A stretch of DNA of 51,718 nt from Flavobacterium sp. (GTDB lineage: Bacteria; Bacteroidota; Bacteroidia; Flavobacteriales; Flavobacteriaceae). The DNA is taken from positions 1 through 51,718 of the forward strand of contig NZ_PNNA01000060.1 in assembly GCF_013823965.1 (NCBI RefSeq), given 5' to 3'. Both the position numbers and the translations under genes were made by a program. Below are positions 8,915 to 16,791 of this stretch, piece by piece. The notes below the pieces were generated by a model. That model was not told where the DNA came from, ran no database searches, and was given only the letters and a program-made list of their open reading frames with translations. Within the stretch, counting starts at the first letter, position 1. The number at the start of each line of letters is the position of its first letter.

Positions 8915-9481
8915 ATGGAAAATAAAACAAGATGCGGCTGGTGTTTATCCAGTGATTTGTACAAAAAATACCACGATGAAGAATGGGGAATTCCCGTTTA
9001 TGACGACCAAAAATTGTTCGAATTCCTGATTCTCGAAACTTTTCAAGCGGGTTTGAGTTGGATAACCATTCTAAAAAAAAGGGAAAACTTCCGATTAGCT
9101 TTCGATGATTTTGATTATCTAAAAGTTGCCCAATATCCCGAAGACAAAATTCAGGAATTAATGCAAGATGCCGGAATCATTCGCAACCAATTAAAAATTC
9201 GTGCTGCTGTTTCCAATGCGGTTGCCTTCATGAAAGTGCAGGAAGAATTTGGCAGTTTCAGCAAATACATCTGGAACTTCACCGACGGAAAACCAATTGA
9301 CAACAAACGACAATCCTTAAAAGAAGTTCCCGCCACTTCCCCACTTTCAGACGAAATTAGCAAGGATTTAAAAAAACGAGGCTTCAAATTCGTGGGTTCC
9401 ACAGTAGTTTACGCCCACATGCAAGCCACAGGAATGGTCAACGACCACGTGGAAGATTGTTGGACGAAAATTGATTCTTGA
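8915..9481 (+). CDS. tag: DNA-3-methyladenine glycosylase I
   Basis: Base-excision repair enzyme that removes 3-methyladenine from alkylated DNA. The ATG at 8915 gives 188 residues, the family length, beginning MENKTRCGWC. The zinc-binding set of this family is present: Cys7, His20 (KKYHDEEWG), His178 and Cys182 (DHVEDC). The motif FEFLILETFQAGLSWITIL holds the catalytic-site Glu and the helix-hairpin-helix entry. A longer frame from a TTG at 8879 overlaps a promoter-like box and is rejected. Confidence 0.96.
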   Translation: MENKTRCGWCLSSDLYKKYHDEEWGIPVYDDQKLFEFLILETFQAGLSWITILKKRENFRLAFDDFDYLKVAQYPEDKIQELMQDAGIIRNQLKIRAAVSNAVAFMKVQEEFGSFSKYIWNFTDGKPIDNKRQSLKEVPATSPLSDEISKDLKKRGFKFVGSTVVYAHMQATGMVNDHVEDCWTKIDS

Positions 9482-9490
9482 TTCAAAAAC

Positions 9491-10279
9491 CTAAAAGACC
9501 ACATCGGCTCCAACCGCAATTATCCCTTCATTTAAAGAAAAAATATTTGTTCCAAAAAGAACATTATTGTTTGAAGTTCGATAGGTGCTTAATGTTTTTA
9601 ATGGTTCTTTCATCATAATTCCCGTCATCGGATTGTTGTTGATCATTACGCATCGTCCGCAAGGTTTGGCGTTTTGAAATTTCACGCTCCCAATTTGAAA
9701 AACAGTAAAAAAATCTTCTTCGTGGGGAGTTTCAGTGCTAATCACGATATTCGGCCTAAATCTTTTAATCGTTACTTTTTCTTCCAATTTTTCGTTTAAT
9801 GCATCCAAACTTTTAGAACCTATTAACAAATAAGGATAACCATCGGCAAGACTCACATTCAGGGTTTGATTAAGTTTCGTGCTTATGTGTTTCCTATCGC
9901 CTTTGTTGATGATTTTAACTAATTTACAACTAAAACCAAGTGCTTCGCTAAACCATTTTGAAGTTGCTTTGTTGACTTCAACCACTTTGCTTTCGTCATC
10001 CCAAACTTTTGAAAAAATATGTTCGTCTAAACTTTCGCTAATGAAAAATTCATGTTTTTTATCCTGATGCAAAATTTCAATCTTGTCTTCCTTGATTTGG
10101 GGATAAAACTGGCTCAAATTAGGATGTTTTCGTTGGGTTATAAACTGGTTTTCTTCGTCGATCAACATCCATCTTCGGTCGTTTTCGAAGCCCATTTCTT
10201 CGGCTTTGGCACTTTGAACAGCAATTCCGGCCAAACTTTTGATGGGATAGAGATACAATTCTTTTACAACATATTTCAT
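9491..10279 (-). CDS. MOSC domain protein, YcbX type
   Basis: A 262-residue protein with the MOSC N-terminal beta-barrel domain (ELYLYPIKSLAGIAVQSAKA, then RRWMLIDEENQFITQR) and a C-terminal MOSC domain with the conserved Cys in KPCGRCVMI, the expected sulfur or molybdenum-cofactor ligand. Family members reduce N-hydroxylated compounds with molybdenum cofactor, or move sulfur. An ATG at 10285 directly after the aat stop would add two residues; the ATG at 10279 gives the more usual MKYVVKELYLYPIKSL. It follows aat without a gap, so the pair is one transcript. Confidence 0.88.
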   Translation of the reverse strand: MKYVVKELYLYPIKSLAGIAVQSAKAEEMGFENDRRWMLIDEENQFITQRKHPNLSQFYPQIKEDKIEILHQDKKHEFFISESLDEHIFSKVWDDESKVVEVNKATSKWFSEALGFSCKLVKIINKGDRKHISTKLNQTLNVSLADGYPYLLIGSKSLDALNEKLEEKVTIKRFRPNIVISTETPHEEDFFTVFQIGSVKFQNAKPCGRCVMINNNPMTGIMMKEPLKTLSTYRTSNNNVLFGTNIFSLNEGIIAVGADVVF

Positions 10280-10285
10280 AATCAT

Positions 10286-10921
10286 TTACTTTTTTAACCT
10301 TTCCATAAAATCCGTTCTTTCCATTTCGCGGCAACCCAAACTTTCGAGATGTTCATTGTAAACCTGACAATCCAAAAGCTTGTAATTTCCTTTTTTTAAT
10401 TGGTTGACCAAAGCTATGAAAGCCACTTTTGAGGCATTCGAAACTTTGGAAAACATACTTTCCCCGCAGAAAACATGACCCAAATCAACACCATACAAAC
10501 CGCCCACCAACTTCTCGTTTTGCCAAACTTCAACTGATTTTGCAATTCCCAATTCGTTCAATTTGCAATAAGCTTCAATCATGTCGTTAGTAATCCAGGT
10601 TCCGTTTTGACCGTCTCGTTTTATCTTTTGGCAATTCGAAATTACTTCCCTGAAATTCTGGTTGAAAGTAACCGTGAAAATATTTCGATTAAGAATATTT
10701 CTCATGCTTTTTGAAATCACCAATTCGTCCAAAAACAACACCATTCTGGGATTGGGCGACCACCAAAAAATGGGTTCGCCTTGCTCAAACCAAGGAAATA
10801 TTCCGCTGTTGTAGGCCAATAATAATCTTTCTGGAGACAAATCGCCACCAATGGCCAAAATCCCATCCGAATTGGCTTCGGAAACAGGAGGAAAAAATAA
10901 TTCTTTGGATAAAAAATACAT
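10286..10921 (-). CDS. aat: Leucyl/phenylalanyl-tRNA--protein transferase
   Basis: Attaches Leu or Phe from tRNA to the N-terminus of proteins starting with Arg or Lys, marking them for ClpS/ClpAP (N-degron pathway). The 211 residues show the family motifs FPPVSEANSDGILAIGGDLSPERLLLAYNSGIFPWF, WWSPNPRMVLF, GTWITNDMIEAYCKLNELG and GVDLGHVFCGESMFS. The ATG at 10921 is chosen over an upstream TTG because it gives the standard N-terminus. A TACTTTTG box on this strand at 10932-10939 would place the transcript start only a few bases before the ATG. Confidence 0.97.
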   Translation of the reverse strand: MYFLSKELFFPPVSEANSDGILAIGGDLSPERLLLAYNSGIFPWFEQGEPIFWWSPNPRMVLFLDELVISKSMRNILNRNIFTVTFNQNFREVISNCQKIKRDGQNGTWITNDMIEAYCKLNELGIAKSVEVWQNEKLVGGLYGVDLGHVFCGESMFSKVSNASKVAFIALVNQLKKGNYKLLDCQVYNEHLESLGCREMERTDFMERLKK

Positions 10922-10931
10922 AGTCTTGGAA

Positions 10932-10947
10932 CAAAAGTATAAATTTG
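10932..10947. promoter_or_regulatory. Abutting divergent -7 boxes for aat and the PAP2 gene
   Basis: On the minus strand TACTTTTG (10932-10939) faces aat; on the plus strand TAAATTTG (10940-10947) faces the PAP2 gene. The boxes touch, so polymerase could occupy only one at a time. No convincing -33 element is seen for either. Confidence 0.4.
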
Positions 10948-10998
10948 GCAAAGCTAATTTACATTTTAAATTCCAATCCCAAAATTTTTATAAATTCC

Positions 10999-11736
10999 AT
11001 GAAAATCAAACTCACGACACTTTTATTTTCCTTGTTGGTTTTTATGGGAAATGCCCAGTCGAAAGACACGATTGCCGCAATAAAAAATCAAGACAAAATC
11101 TCGTGCAAACAATTTATTGCTCCCGTTGCTCTCATAACCGCGGGAACTTTGCTTTTGAACAAGGCGCTTAATGATAATTTACAATCAAATGCCAACAACT
11201 TTTTTGGCAGAAATTTCAATACAACTGCCGACAATTATCTTCCATTTGTTCCTGTTGCCCAAATCTATCTTGGAAAAACTTTTGGACTCAAACCAAAAAA
11301 TGATTTTCAACACCAGACTATCAACATAGCCATCGCGAATGCCATTATGGGAACCGTGGTTTTTGCTTCCAAAAATATATTCCAACAAGAAAGACCCGAT
11401 CAATCTGACAATTTAAGCTTTCCGTCAGGACATACGGCAACTGCTTTTACCAATGCTTCCTTGCTCTATTATGAGTATAAAGATTCTAATTTATGGTATG
11501 CCAGCAGTGGCTTTTTGTTTGCAACGGCAACGGGAATTCTCCGAATTGCCAACAACAAACATTACACCTCCGATGTTCTTGCCGGAGCAGGTATTGGTTT
11601 GGCAACGGGATTGATTGTTTCGCACTGGAATCCGTTTCAGCCCGTGACATTTAGAAAAAAGAAAAAAACAACCGCTTTTATTTATCCACAAATTGGAAGC
11701 CAAATTGGGATGGGAGCCATTGTTCAACTAAATTAA
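10999..11736 (+). CDS. PAP2-superfamily phosphatase, exported
   Basis: A type 2 phosphatidic acid phosphatase-like enzyme, 245 residues. It starts with a signal sequence (KIKLTTLLFSLLVFMGNAQ). The three acid-phosphatase motifs are intact: Lys125 to Arg132-Pro133, PSGH at 142-145, and Arg182 through His188 and Asp192. Likely substrates are undecaprenyl pyrophosphate, lipid-A or phosphatidyl phosphates on the periplasmic side; the sequence does not decide which. The ATG at 10999 begins the signal peptide; an earlier in-frame start at 10945 would put charged sequence before it. Confidence 0.9.
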   Translation: MKIKLTTLLFSLLVFMGNAQSKDTIAAIKNQDKISCKQFIAPVALITAGTLLLNKALNDNLQSNANNFFGRNFNTTADNYLPFVPVAQIYLGKTFGLKPKNDFQHQTINIAIANAIMGTVVFASKNIFQQERPDQSDNLSFPSGHTATAFTNASLLYYEYKDSNLWYASSGFLFATATGILRIANNKHYTSDVLAGAGIGLATGLIVSHWNPFQPVTFRKKKKTTAFIYPQIGSQIGMGAIVQLN

Positions 11737-11812
11737 CATCCGTTAAAATTTTACCATTAAGGCATATAAGATCATTTTGGCCAAAGCTATTTGATTGTTT
11801 AAGTCAAAAAAA

Positions 11813-11843
11813 AAATCCTTGAAAATTTCAAGGATTTTTTTTT
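11813..11843. terminator. Bidirectional terminator between PAP2 and DUF3127 genes
   Basis: AAATCCTTG (11813-11821) pairs with CAAGGATTT (11829-11837), flanked by long A and T runs, between convergent genes. Confidence 0.8.
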
Positions 11844-11844
11844 A

Positions 11845-12222
11845 TTAGAACGGTAAATCGTCCGGTTCTTCTTCGTTGATGCTTGTTGCGGGTGGAAATG
11901 CAGCAGCAGCTGGCATTGGTGGCGCTTGAGGTGCAGGAGCTTCGGCTTGAGCTTTGGCAATTCTCCAACCTTGGATGGTATTGAAATAAACCGTTTCTCC
12001 TTGTGGGTTGGTCCATTCGCGACCTCTCAAGTTGATGTCGATTTTTACGGATTCTCCCACTTGGTAATTATTCAACAAATCACATTTGTCCTGAACAAAC
12101 TGAACCAAAATATGTTGTGGATATTGTTCGTCTGTTGTAACAACAACATCTCTTTTTTTGAAACCTGCAGATCCAACCTCTTTGGTTTGATCGATCATTT
12201 TGATTTTTCCTGTAACTTCCAT
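11845..12222 (-). CDS. DUF3127 protein with an SSB-like acidic C-terminal tip
   Basis: A 125-residue protein of the Bacteroidota-specific DUF3127 family. Residues 1-90 are predicted to form a compact beta-rich domain (MEVTGKIKMI, HILVQFVQDKCDLL, VGESVKIDINLRGREW), a pattern like an OB fold. Residues 92-115 are a flexible Ala/Pro-rich linker. The protein ends EEEPDDLPF, which matches the acidic C-terminal tip of single-stranded-DNA-binding protein (DDDIPF type) that recruits replication and repair proteins. This suggests a DNA-repair or replication accessory role; the function is not established. The flavin reductase gene ends 35 bp upstream. Confidence 0.85.
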   Translation of the reverse strand: MEVTGKIKMIDQTKEVGSAGFKKRDVVVTTDEQYPQHILVQFVQDKCDLLNNYQVGESVKIDINLRGREWTNPQGETVYFNTIQGWRIAKAQAEAPAPQAPPMPAAAAFPPATSINEEEPDDLPF

Positions 12223-12257
12223 CTTAATTTTATTTATTTATATTGTTGTTATTCGGT

Positions 12258-13136
12258 TTAAATTCCTTTGGCCAAAAGCAGCTTCCAAGCCGAAAGAGTG
12301 TCGTTGTTGTCCAAATATTTTTTAGCTTTCCAATGTATTTTTTGAACATCATCGGAGCTTAAAACACCTTTCACCGCAAAATTTTGCTTTACAAATATAT
12401 CAATTTCTTCATTAGTAGGCAAACTATTGATGTTGCCTAGTTTTCCGAAATCATTGCCGTCAAAAACAGGACTTTGCTTGACAAAATCAGGAATGGCATC
12501 TACTCCTATTCCCAAAGTTTGCAAGGGTTTTTCGACTTCAAACAATCCCGCTTTCGCCCGCGAATACCAGTTGGCTCCCATTCGGGAAACCAAGTCGATT
12601 TTCTCGGGATTGATGTCGCCATTTTCGTCTAGAATGGTTTCATTGACATGTATTTTGACTACTTCGCAAATAATTAAATTTCCCGCTCCACCTTCTTTTC
12701 CCAAAGCAATAATTTCGTTGACTTTGCATTCAAATTGCACGGGACTTTCGGCAACGCGATACGGTTTTACGATATCTGAAGGAATTTGTGTGAAGCCCGA
12801 TTTCAGGAATTCGTTTACCCCTTCGGGATATTCGGTGCTAGAAAGGGACATTTGTTGTACCATGTCGAAATTGACGATGTTTATCACCACTTCCCGAGTG
12901 GCATCGCAATTGATCAAGGTGTGTTTTATGGTGTTGTCCCGAACGCGACGCGCCGGCGAAAAAATAAGTATGGGCGGATTGGAACTAAAAACATTAAAAA
13001 AGCTGAAAGGAGACAAATTGGGCTTTCCAGTTTGGCTCATTGTACTGGCAAAAGCGATAGGTCGAGGCGCAACGGCACCTTGTAAATAGCTTTGTAGTTT
13101 TGCTGGAGAAATTTCCTTTGGTTCAATGCTAATCAT
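12258..13136 (-). CDS. Flavin reductase-like FMN-binding protein
   Basis: A 292-residue member of the flavin reductase-like (split-barrel, FMN-binding) family. The N-terminal signature is clear: QGAVAPRPIAFASTMSQTGKPNLSPFSFFNVFSSNPPILIFSP, the region that binds the FMN phosphate, followed by RDTxxN-type sequence (VRDNTIKHTLIN). The family reduces flavins or acts as an NAD(P)H-flavin oxidoreductase. About 100 residues after the barrel (from GLFEVEKPLQ on) are an extension common in Bacteroidota members, with no function I can assign. The DUF3127 gene follows on the same strand. Confidence 0.87.
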   Translation of the reverse strand: MISIEPKEISPAKLQSYLQGAVAPRPIAFASTMSQTGKPNLSPFSFFNVFSSNPPILIFSPARRVRDNTIKHTLINCDATREVVINIVNFDMVQQMSLSSTEYPEGVNEFLKSGFTQIPSDIVKPYRVAESPVQFECKVNEIIALGKEGGAGNLIICEVVKIHVNETILDENGDINPEKIDLVSRMGANWYSRAKAGLFEVEKPLQTLGIGVDAIPDFVKQSPVFDGNDFGKLGNINSLPTNEEIDIFVKQNFAVKGVLSSDDVQKIHWKAKKYLDNNDTLSAWKLLLAKGI

Positions 13137-13212
13137 GGAATTTGTATTTAAACAAAAGTAGGAAATATGAAAATGGAATATGAAATTGTCAATGAATTTA
13201 TTTCTACATCGC

Positions 13213-13240
13213 TATTGATAATTGATATTTGATATTGCTA
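13213..13240. repeat. Imperfect 7-bp tandem repeat
   Basis: TATTGAT, AATTGAT, ATTTGAT and ATTGCTA follow in register just upstream of the histidine kinase start. It belongs to the set of heptamer repeats found across the window. Confidence 0.6.
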
Positions 13241-13282
13241 TTGCCATTGGAATTGTTATATTTATGCCACAAAAAACAGTTT

Positions 13283-14437
13283 ATGCAGTTTTCCAAAAGT
13301 AGAAACACAACCCGTTGGGTTATCATTTTCGCTTCCTTTTTAATTATTTCGATGATTCTTTGGAATACCTACACTTTTTTCCAAATTTTCAAACACGAAG
13401 AACGGTTAAAAATGAATCTTTGGGCCAATGCACAAAAAACACTCATCAATGCCGGAGAAAACACTGACGTGGAACTTCCGCTACAGATATTCAGCAACAA
13501 TACTTCGATCCCGATTATCCTTACCGAGAATGACAGCATCATCAACACGGTAAATATTGACGAGGAAATCGTGAATCATACCCAAAAAGCAGCCGCTTTT
13601 TTGGCTGGTTTAAAAAGCGAAAATGAACCCATTGTTATCGAATATGTTCCTGGAAAATTTCAGAAATTATATTATGGAAATTCGGCTTTATTAAACAAAC
13701 TCAAATATTATCCAATTGCTTTGGTACTCATTATTGTACTGTTTGCTGGATTGGTCTACAACTTTTACAGAAGCACTAAAATGGCGACCCAAAACAAACT
13801 TTGGGCAGGAATGGCAAAGGAAACGGCACACCAAATAGGCACACCGCTTTCGTCATTGATTGGTTGGGTCGAAATCCTGAAGGCCGATGATGTGGAAGCA
13901 ACCACCATTTTCGAAATCGAAAAAGACATTGACCGACTGCAAACCATCACGGAACGTTTTTCGAAAATAGGTTCAGAACCCAAATTAGAAAACAAGGATG
14001 TCATCGAGGAAACCCAAAAATCGTGTGACTATTTGCAATCGCGATTCTCCAAACAAGTCGAATTTTCTTTTAATGCGCCAAAAGAACCCATAATAGTTTT
14101 GATGAATCCCACTTTACACAGTTGGACGATAGAAAATTTGGTAAAAAACGCCATCGATGCGATGAAAGGAAAAGGAAAATTGGCTTTGCAGGTAATTCAG
14201 GAAGGCGATTTAGTAAAAATAAATGTATCCGATACTGGAGGCGGAATTCCCAAAAAACAATTCAAAAGTGTTTTCGAACCTGGATTTACCACCAAAAAAC
14301 GCGGTTGGGGTTTAGGGCTTTCGCTCACCAAAAGAATTGTCGAAGAATACCACAAAGGAACCATAAAAGTCCTGAATTCCGAGATTGGAAAAGGAACGAC
14401 AATGCAGGTAATTTTCAAGAAAAGTAAATTAATTTAA
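13283..14437 (+). CDS. Membrane sensor histidine kinase, orphan
   Basis: A 384-residue two-component sensor. Two membrane segments (about 12-34 and 144-162) enclose a periplasmic domain of about 110 residues. The phosphoacceptor is probably His183 in AKETAHQIGTPLSSL, followed by the ATPase N box (ENLVKNAIDAM), G1 (DTGGGIP) and G2 (GWGLGLSLTKRIVEEYH). No HAMP or PAS domain is evident and no response regulator lies beside it, so its partner is elsewhere. The ATG at 13283 is preferred to a TTG at 13229 because it starts just before the first membrane segment. Its 3' end overlaps the convergent transglutaminase gene by 9 bp. Confidence 0.93.
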   Translation: MQFSKSRNTTRWVIIFASFLIISMILWNTYTFFQIFKHEERLKMNLWANAQKTLINAGENTDVELPLQIFSNNTSIPIILTENDSIINTVNIDEEIVNHTQKAAAFLAGLKSENEPIVIEYVPGKFQKLYYGNSALLNKLKYYPIALVLIIVLFAGLVYNFYRSTKMATQNKLWAGMAKETAHQIGTPLSSLIGWVEILKADDVEATTIFEIEKDIDRLQTITERFSKIGSEPKLENKDVIEETQKSCDYLQSRFSKQVEFSFNAPKEPIIVLMNPTLHSWTIENLVKNAIDAMKGKGKLALQVIQEGDLVKINVSDTGGGIPKKQFKSVFEPGFTTKKRGWGLGLSLTKRIVEEYHKGTIKVLNSEIGKGTTMQVIFKKSKLI

Positions 14438-15601
14438 GGGAACTCCAAACCAAGACACCTTCGAAAACATCGTTTTGCGAACTAATTTACTTTTGCTTAA
14501 ATAATTATTCACAAATGCAAGGTGCGTCTTAGATTGAACAAGTGCATCGGCAATTGATTTTTTTAAAGAACTGACACTGTCTGCATTTTCACTGCCCATA
14601 GAACCTATTCTAAAAAGAGATTCTTGACATTTTTCCAACTTTTCAATTGGATTTTGAATTTTCGACTTGATCTCTTCGTCTGGCAAAATGGGTTTAAATT
14701 TATTGTTTCGATAATAGATAAAATCATTCAATTCACTAATAGCTTCGTTGTATTGATTGACAATTGCATTGTATTTTGCTCCATTTTCATTTTCTCTTTG
14801 CGTGTTCCAAGACGTTTTTGCATACGTATAAGCCTGTGCAATCAATTGATTTTTTATTCCGTTTTTTTCGATTCTTTGAGCCGATTCAAATAGCTGGTCG
14901 ATTTTGGGCAGCGCTTCATATTTTGCTATTTCTTTTTCAAAATCGAAGTTCTTTTGGGTTTTGTTGATCAGGACTTTACCCACAATAAATTCTTGGTTGG
15001 TTATCGGGTTATTGACAAACTGCCATAAATAATCAAATGGCATGTGCGAATTTATCATTTTTGAAGGCGCTACTTTAAAGTAAGCATTGTTGATTTTTCG
15101 AGTATATTTATTATTATTCACGTAGCCTGAACCCCAAGTTGGGTCAAACAAATACCATTTATTTTCTATTTTTGCAGCGCACCAAGCATGTGCCAAGGAA
15201 GCCACTTTTCCTTCTTGCTTTGTGTAACCATCAACAACAACCGATTTTACACCCACTAAATTGGCTATTTCATTAAAAATAGCAGCATAGTCCCCGCAAA
15301 TTCCTTTTTTGGTTTTCAACGTTTTTGTGATTCTCTCTTGGGGAGTTTCCGTAATATTGACGGCAAACATATTCTCTACATCATAGCTGATGTTTGATGC
15401 CGTCCAATAAAAAACGGCTCTAATTTTATCGTTTTCTGTTTTGAAATTGGCGTTGATGTACTTGGCAATTCCCTCGGTAGAATTAGTGACATTGGAAGGA
15501 ATCGCGGTCATTTTAGCATCGACTAAAGTGTAACTGACATTGGCTTGACCAAAACTGAGCATGGAAAAACAAAAAGAAAGCAGTAAATAAATATTTTTCA
15601 T
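14429..15601 (-). CDS. Exported transglutaminase-like protein
   Basis: A 390-residue secreted protein with a signal peptide (MKNIYLLLSFCFSMLSFGQ) and a transglutaminase/protease-like core. The catalytic triad of the fold is visible: Cys102 in KGICGDYAAIF, His138 in LAHAWC and Asp153 in LFDPTWGSG. Bacterial members usually act as peptidases or cross-linkers outside the cell; the substrate is unknown. Residues after about 200 form a helical region with no family I recognise. The gene overlaps the 3' end of the histidine kinase gene tail to tail by 9 bp. Confidence 0.85.
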   Translation of the reverse strand: MKNIYLLLSFCFSMLSFGQANVSYTLVDAKMTAIPSNVTNSTEGIAKYINANFKTENDKIRAVFYWTASNISYDVENMFAVNITETPQERITKTLKTKKGICGDYAAIFNEIANLVGVKSVVVDGYTKQEGKVASLAHAWCAAKIENKWYLFDPTWGSGYVNNNKYTRKINNAYFKVAPSKMINSHMPFDYLWQFVNNPITNQEFIVGKVLINKTQKNFDFEKEIAKYEALPKIDQLFESAQRIEKNGIKNQLIAQAYTYAKTSWNTQRENENGAKYNAIVNQYNEAISELNDFIYYRNNKFKPILPDEEIKSKIQNPIEKLEKCQESLFRIGSMGSENADSVSSLKKSIADALVQSKTHLAFVNNYLSKSKLVRKTMFSKVSWFGVPLN

Positions 15602-15624
15602 GTTACGGGACAATGGATAAATTA

Positions 15625-15654
15625 AAAGGGAATGGATTTTTACCCATTCCCTTT
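15625..15654 (-). terminator. Terminator of the greA-HIT transcript
   Basis: AAAGGGAATGG (15625-15635) pairs with CCATTCCCTTT (15644-15654). On the minus strand it is followed by a T-rich run. It lies downstream of the HIT gene. Confidence 0.75.
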
Positions 15655-15694
15655 CTAAACGAAAACCATACCAATTTGTTTTATTGCTAAAACA

Positions 15695-16084
15695 TTATAA
15701 ATTGGCCTGAATACTTTTGGCCAAAGCTTCAAACTCTTCCTTGGTCAAACTTACTTTGTGCTTAAATGTCATTTCTCCCATTTCGTTCAAGGGAATCAGG
15801 TGAACGTGGGCGTGAGGCACTTCAAGACCTATGACGGCCATTCCAATTCTTTTGCAGGGAACTGTTTTTTCCAATGCAATGGCGATTTTCTTGGAGAACT
15901 GCATCAATCCAAGATACAAGTCGTCTTCGATATCGAAAATTTTGTCGATTTCCTGTTTTGGAACACACAAAGTATGTCCTTTTGCATTTGGATTCACGTC
16001 CAAAAAAGCCAAGAAATTATCGTCCTCGGCTATTTTGTGGCAAGGAATTTCTCCTTCTATGATTTTGGTAAAAATACTTGACAT
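15695..16084 (-). CDS. HIT-family (Hint-type) nucleotide hydrolase
   Basis: A 129-residue histidine-triad protein. The triad motif lies at His91, His93 and His95 (PHAHVHLIPL), and the nucleotide-binding start IFTKIIEGEIPCHKIAEDDNFLAFLDVNP is typical of Hint enzymes that cleave purine nucleoside phosphoramidates and aminoacyl-adenylates. It lies 65 bp downstream of greA on the same strand, a pairing I recall as common in Bacteroidota. Confidence 0.94.
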   Translation of the reverse strand: MSSIFTKIIEGEIPCHKIAEDDNFLAFLDVNPNAKGHTLCVPKQEIDKIFDIEDDLYLGLMQFSKKIAIALEKTVPCKRIGMAVIGLEVPHAHVHLIPLNEMGEMTFKHKVSLTKEEFEALAKSIQANL

Positions 16085-16093
16085 TGTATAATT

Positions 16094-16141
16094 GTTTAAT
16101 TGATTAAACGGTTAACCGATTCAACAGTTAACCTTTGGAAC
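16094..16141. repeat. Imperfect 8-bp tandem repeat between greA and the HIT gene
   Basis: The units GTTTAATT, GATTAAAC, GGTTAACC, GATTCAAC, AGTTAACC and TTTGGAAC follow in 8-bp register. Most contain a TTAA-like core, so the array also folds on itself. Confidence 0.55.
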
Positions 16142-16149
16142 CATAATTA

Positions 16150-16626
16150 TTAGTCTCTGGAAACCTCCAGGATTTCAAATTTCAAAACGCCGTTTGGCAC
16201 GGTTATTTCGGCCACTTCTCCAACGGATTTTCCCAACAAACCTCGACCAATTGGCGAAGTCACGGATATTTTTCCGGTTTTCAAATCGGCTTCACTTTCG
16301 GCAACAAGTGTGTATTTCATTTCCATTCCATTGGCTTGGTTCTTGATTTTCACGTTTGACAATACCAATACTTTGGATGTGTCCAATTGTGTTTCGTCAA
16401 TCAATCTGGCATTGGAATGCACTTCTTCCAGTTTGGCAATTCTCATCTCCAACATTCCTTGCGCTTCTTTGGCTGCGTCGTACTCTGCATTTTCAGACAA
16501 ATCTCCTTTGTCTCTTGCGTCTGCTATGTCTTGCGATGCTTTTGGACGCATCACGCTTTTTAAATAGTCTAATTCTTCTCTTAATTTTTTTAACCCTTCT
16601 GCAGTGTAATAAGATACTTTCGTCAT
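16150..16626 (-). CDS. greA: Transcription elongation factor GreA
   Basis: GreA enters the RNA polymerase secondary channel and stimulates cleavage of backtracked RNA. The 158 residues have the N-terminal coiled coil with the acidic tip DARDKGDLSENAEYDAAKEAQ (Asp and Glu that hold the second catalytic magnesium) and the C-terminal domain SPIGRGLLGKSVGEVAEI. The ATG at 16626 gives the family start MTKVSYYTAEGLKKL; the frame stays open upstream but that sequence carries the leader hairpin at 16654-16675. A good promoter lies at 16683-16711. Confidence 0.97.
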   Translation of the reverse strand: MTKVSYYTAEGLKKLREELDYLKSVMRPKASQDIADARDKGDLSENAEYDAAKEAQGMLEMRIAKLEEVHSNARLIDETQLDTSKVLVLSNVKIKNQANGMEMKYTLVAESEADLKTGKISVTSPIGRGLLGKSVGEVAEITVPNGVLKFEILEVSRD

Positions 16627-16650
16627 AACTTCATCGTTTATATAAAATAG

Positions 16651-16675
16651 AAAAAATCCCATCAGGACGGGATTT
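16651..16675 (-). promoter_or_regulatory. Terminator-like hairpin in the greA leader
   Basis: On the minus strand AAATCCC and GGGATTT (plus-strand 16669-16675 and 16654-16660) form a stem with an 8-nt loop, followed by a run of T. It lies about 25 bp upstream of the greA ATG and begins only a few bases after the predicted transcript start. It could stop transcription early, protect the mRNA 5' end, or yield a very short RNA. Confidence 0.65.
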
Positions 16676-16682
16676 CTTTCTA

Positions 16683-16711
16683 CAAAGATACTATTAATTT
16701 TTTTTAGCCAA
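16683..16711 (-). promoter_or_regulatory. greA promoter
   Basis: Read on the minus strand, TTGG (16708-16711), 17 bp, then TATCTTTG (16683-16690). Both elements and the spacing match Bacteroidota primary-sigma promoters. Confidence 0.7.
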
Positions 16712-16791
16712 TAATTATATGACAAACATATACATTTCAAAGTTAAATAAATTAAATTTGTTTCACTAATTCTTCAAATATATTTCGGATA

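Noticed and set aside
12427..13089. A 220-codon frame antisense to the flavin reductase gene
   Set aside because: It is fully explained by codon use of the gene on the other strand; its protein has no recognisable motif.
16627..16740. Longer greA start upstream of 16626
   Set aside because: It would translate through the leader hairpin and past the promoter; the family N-terminus starts at 16626.
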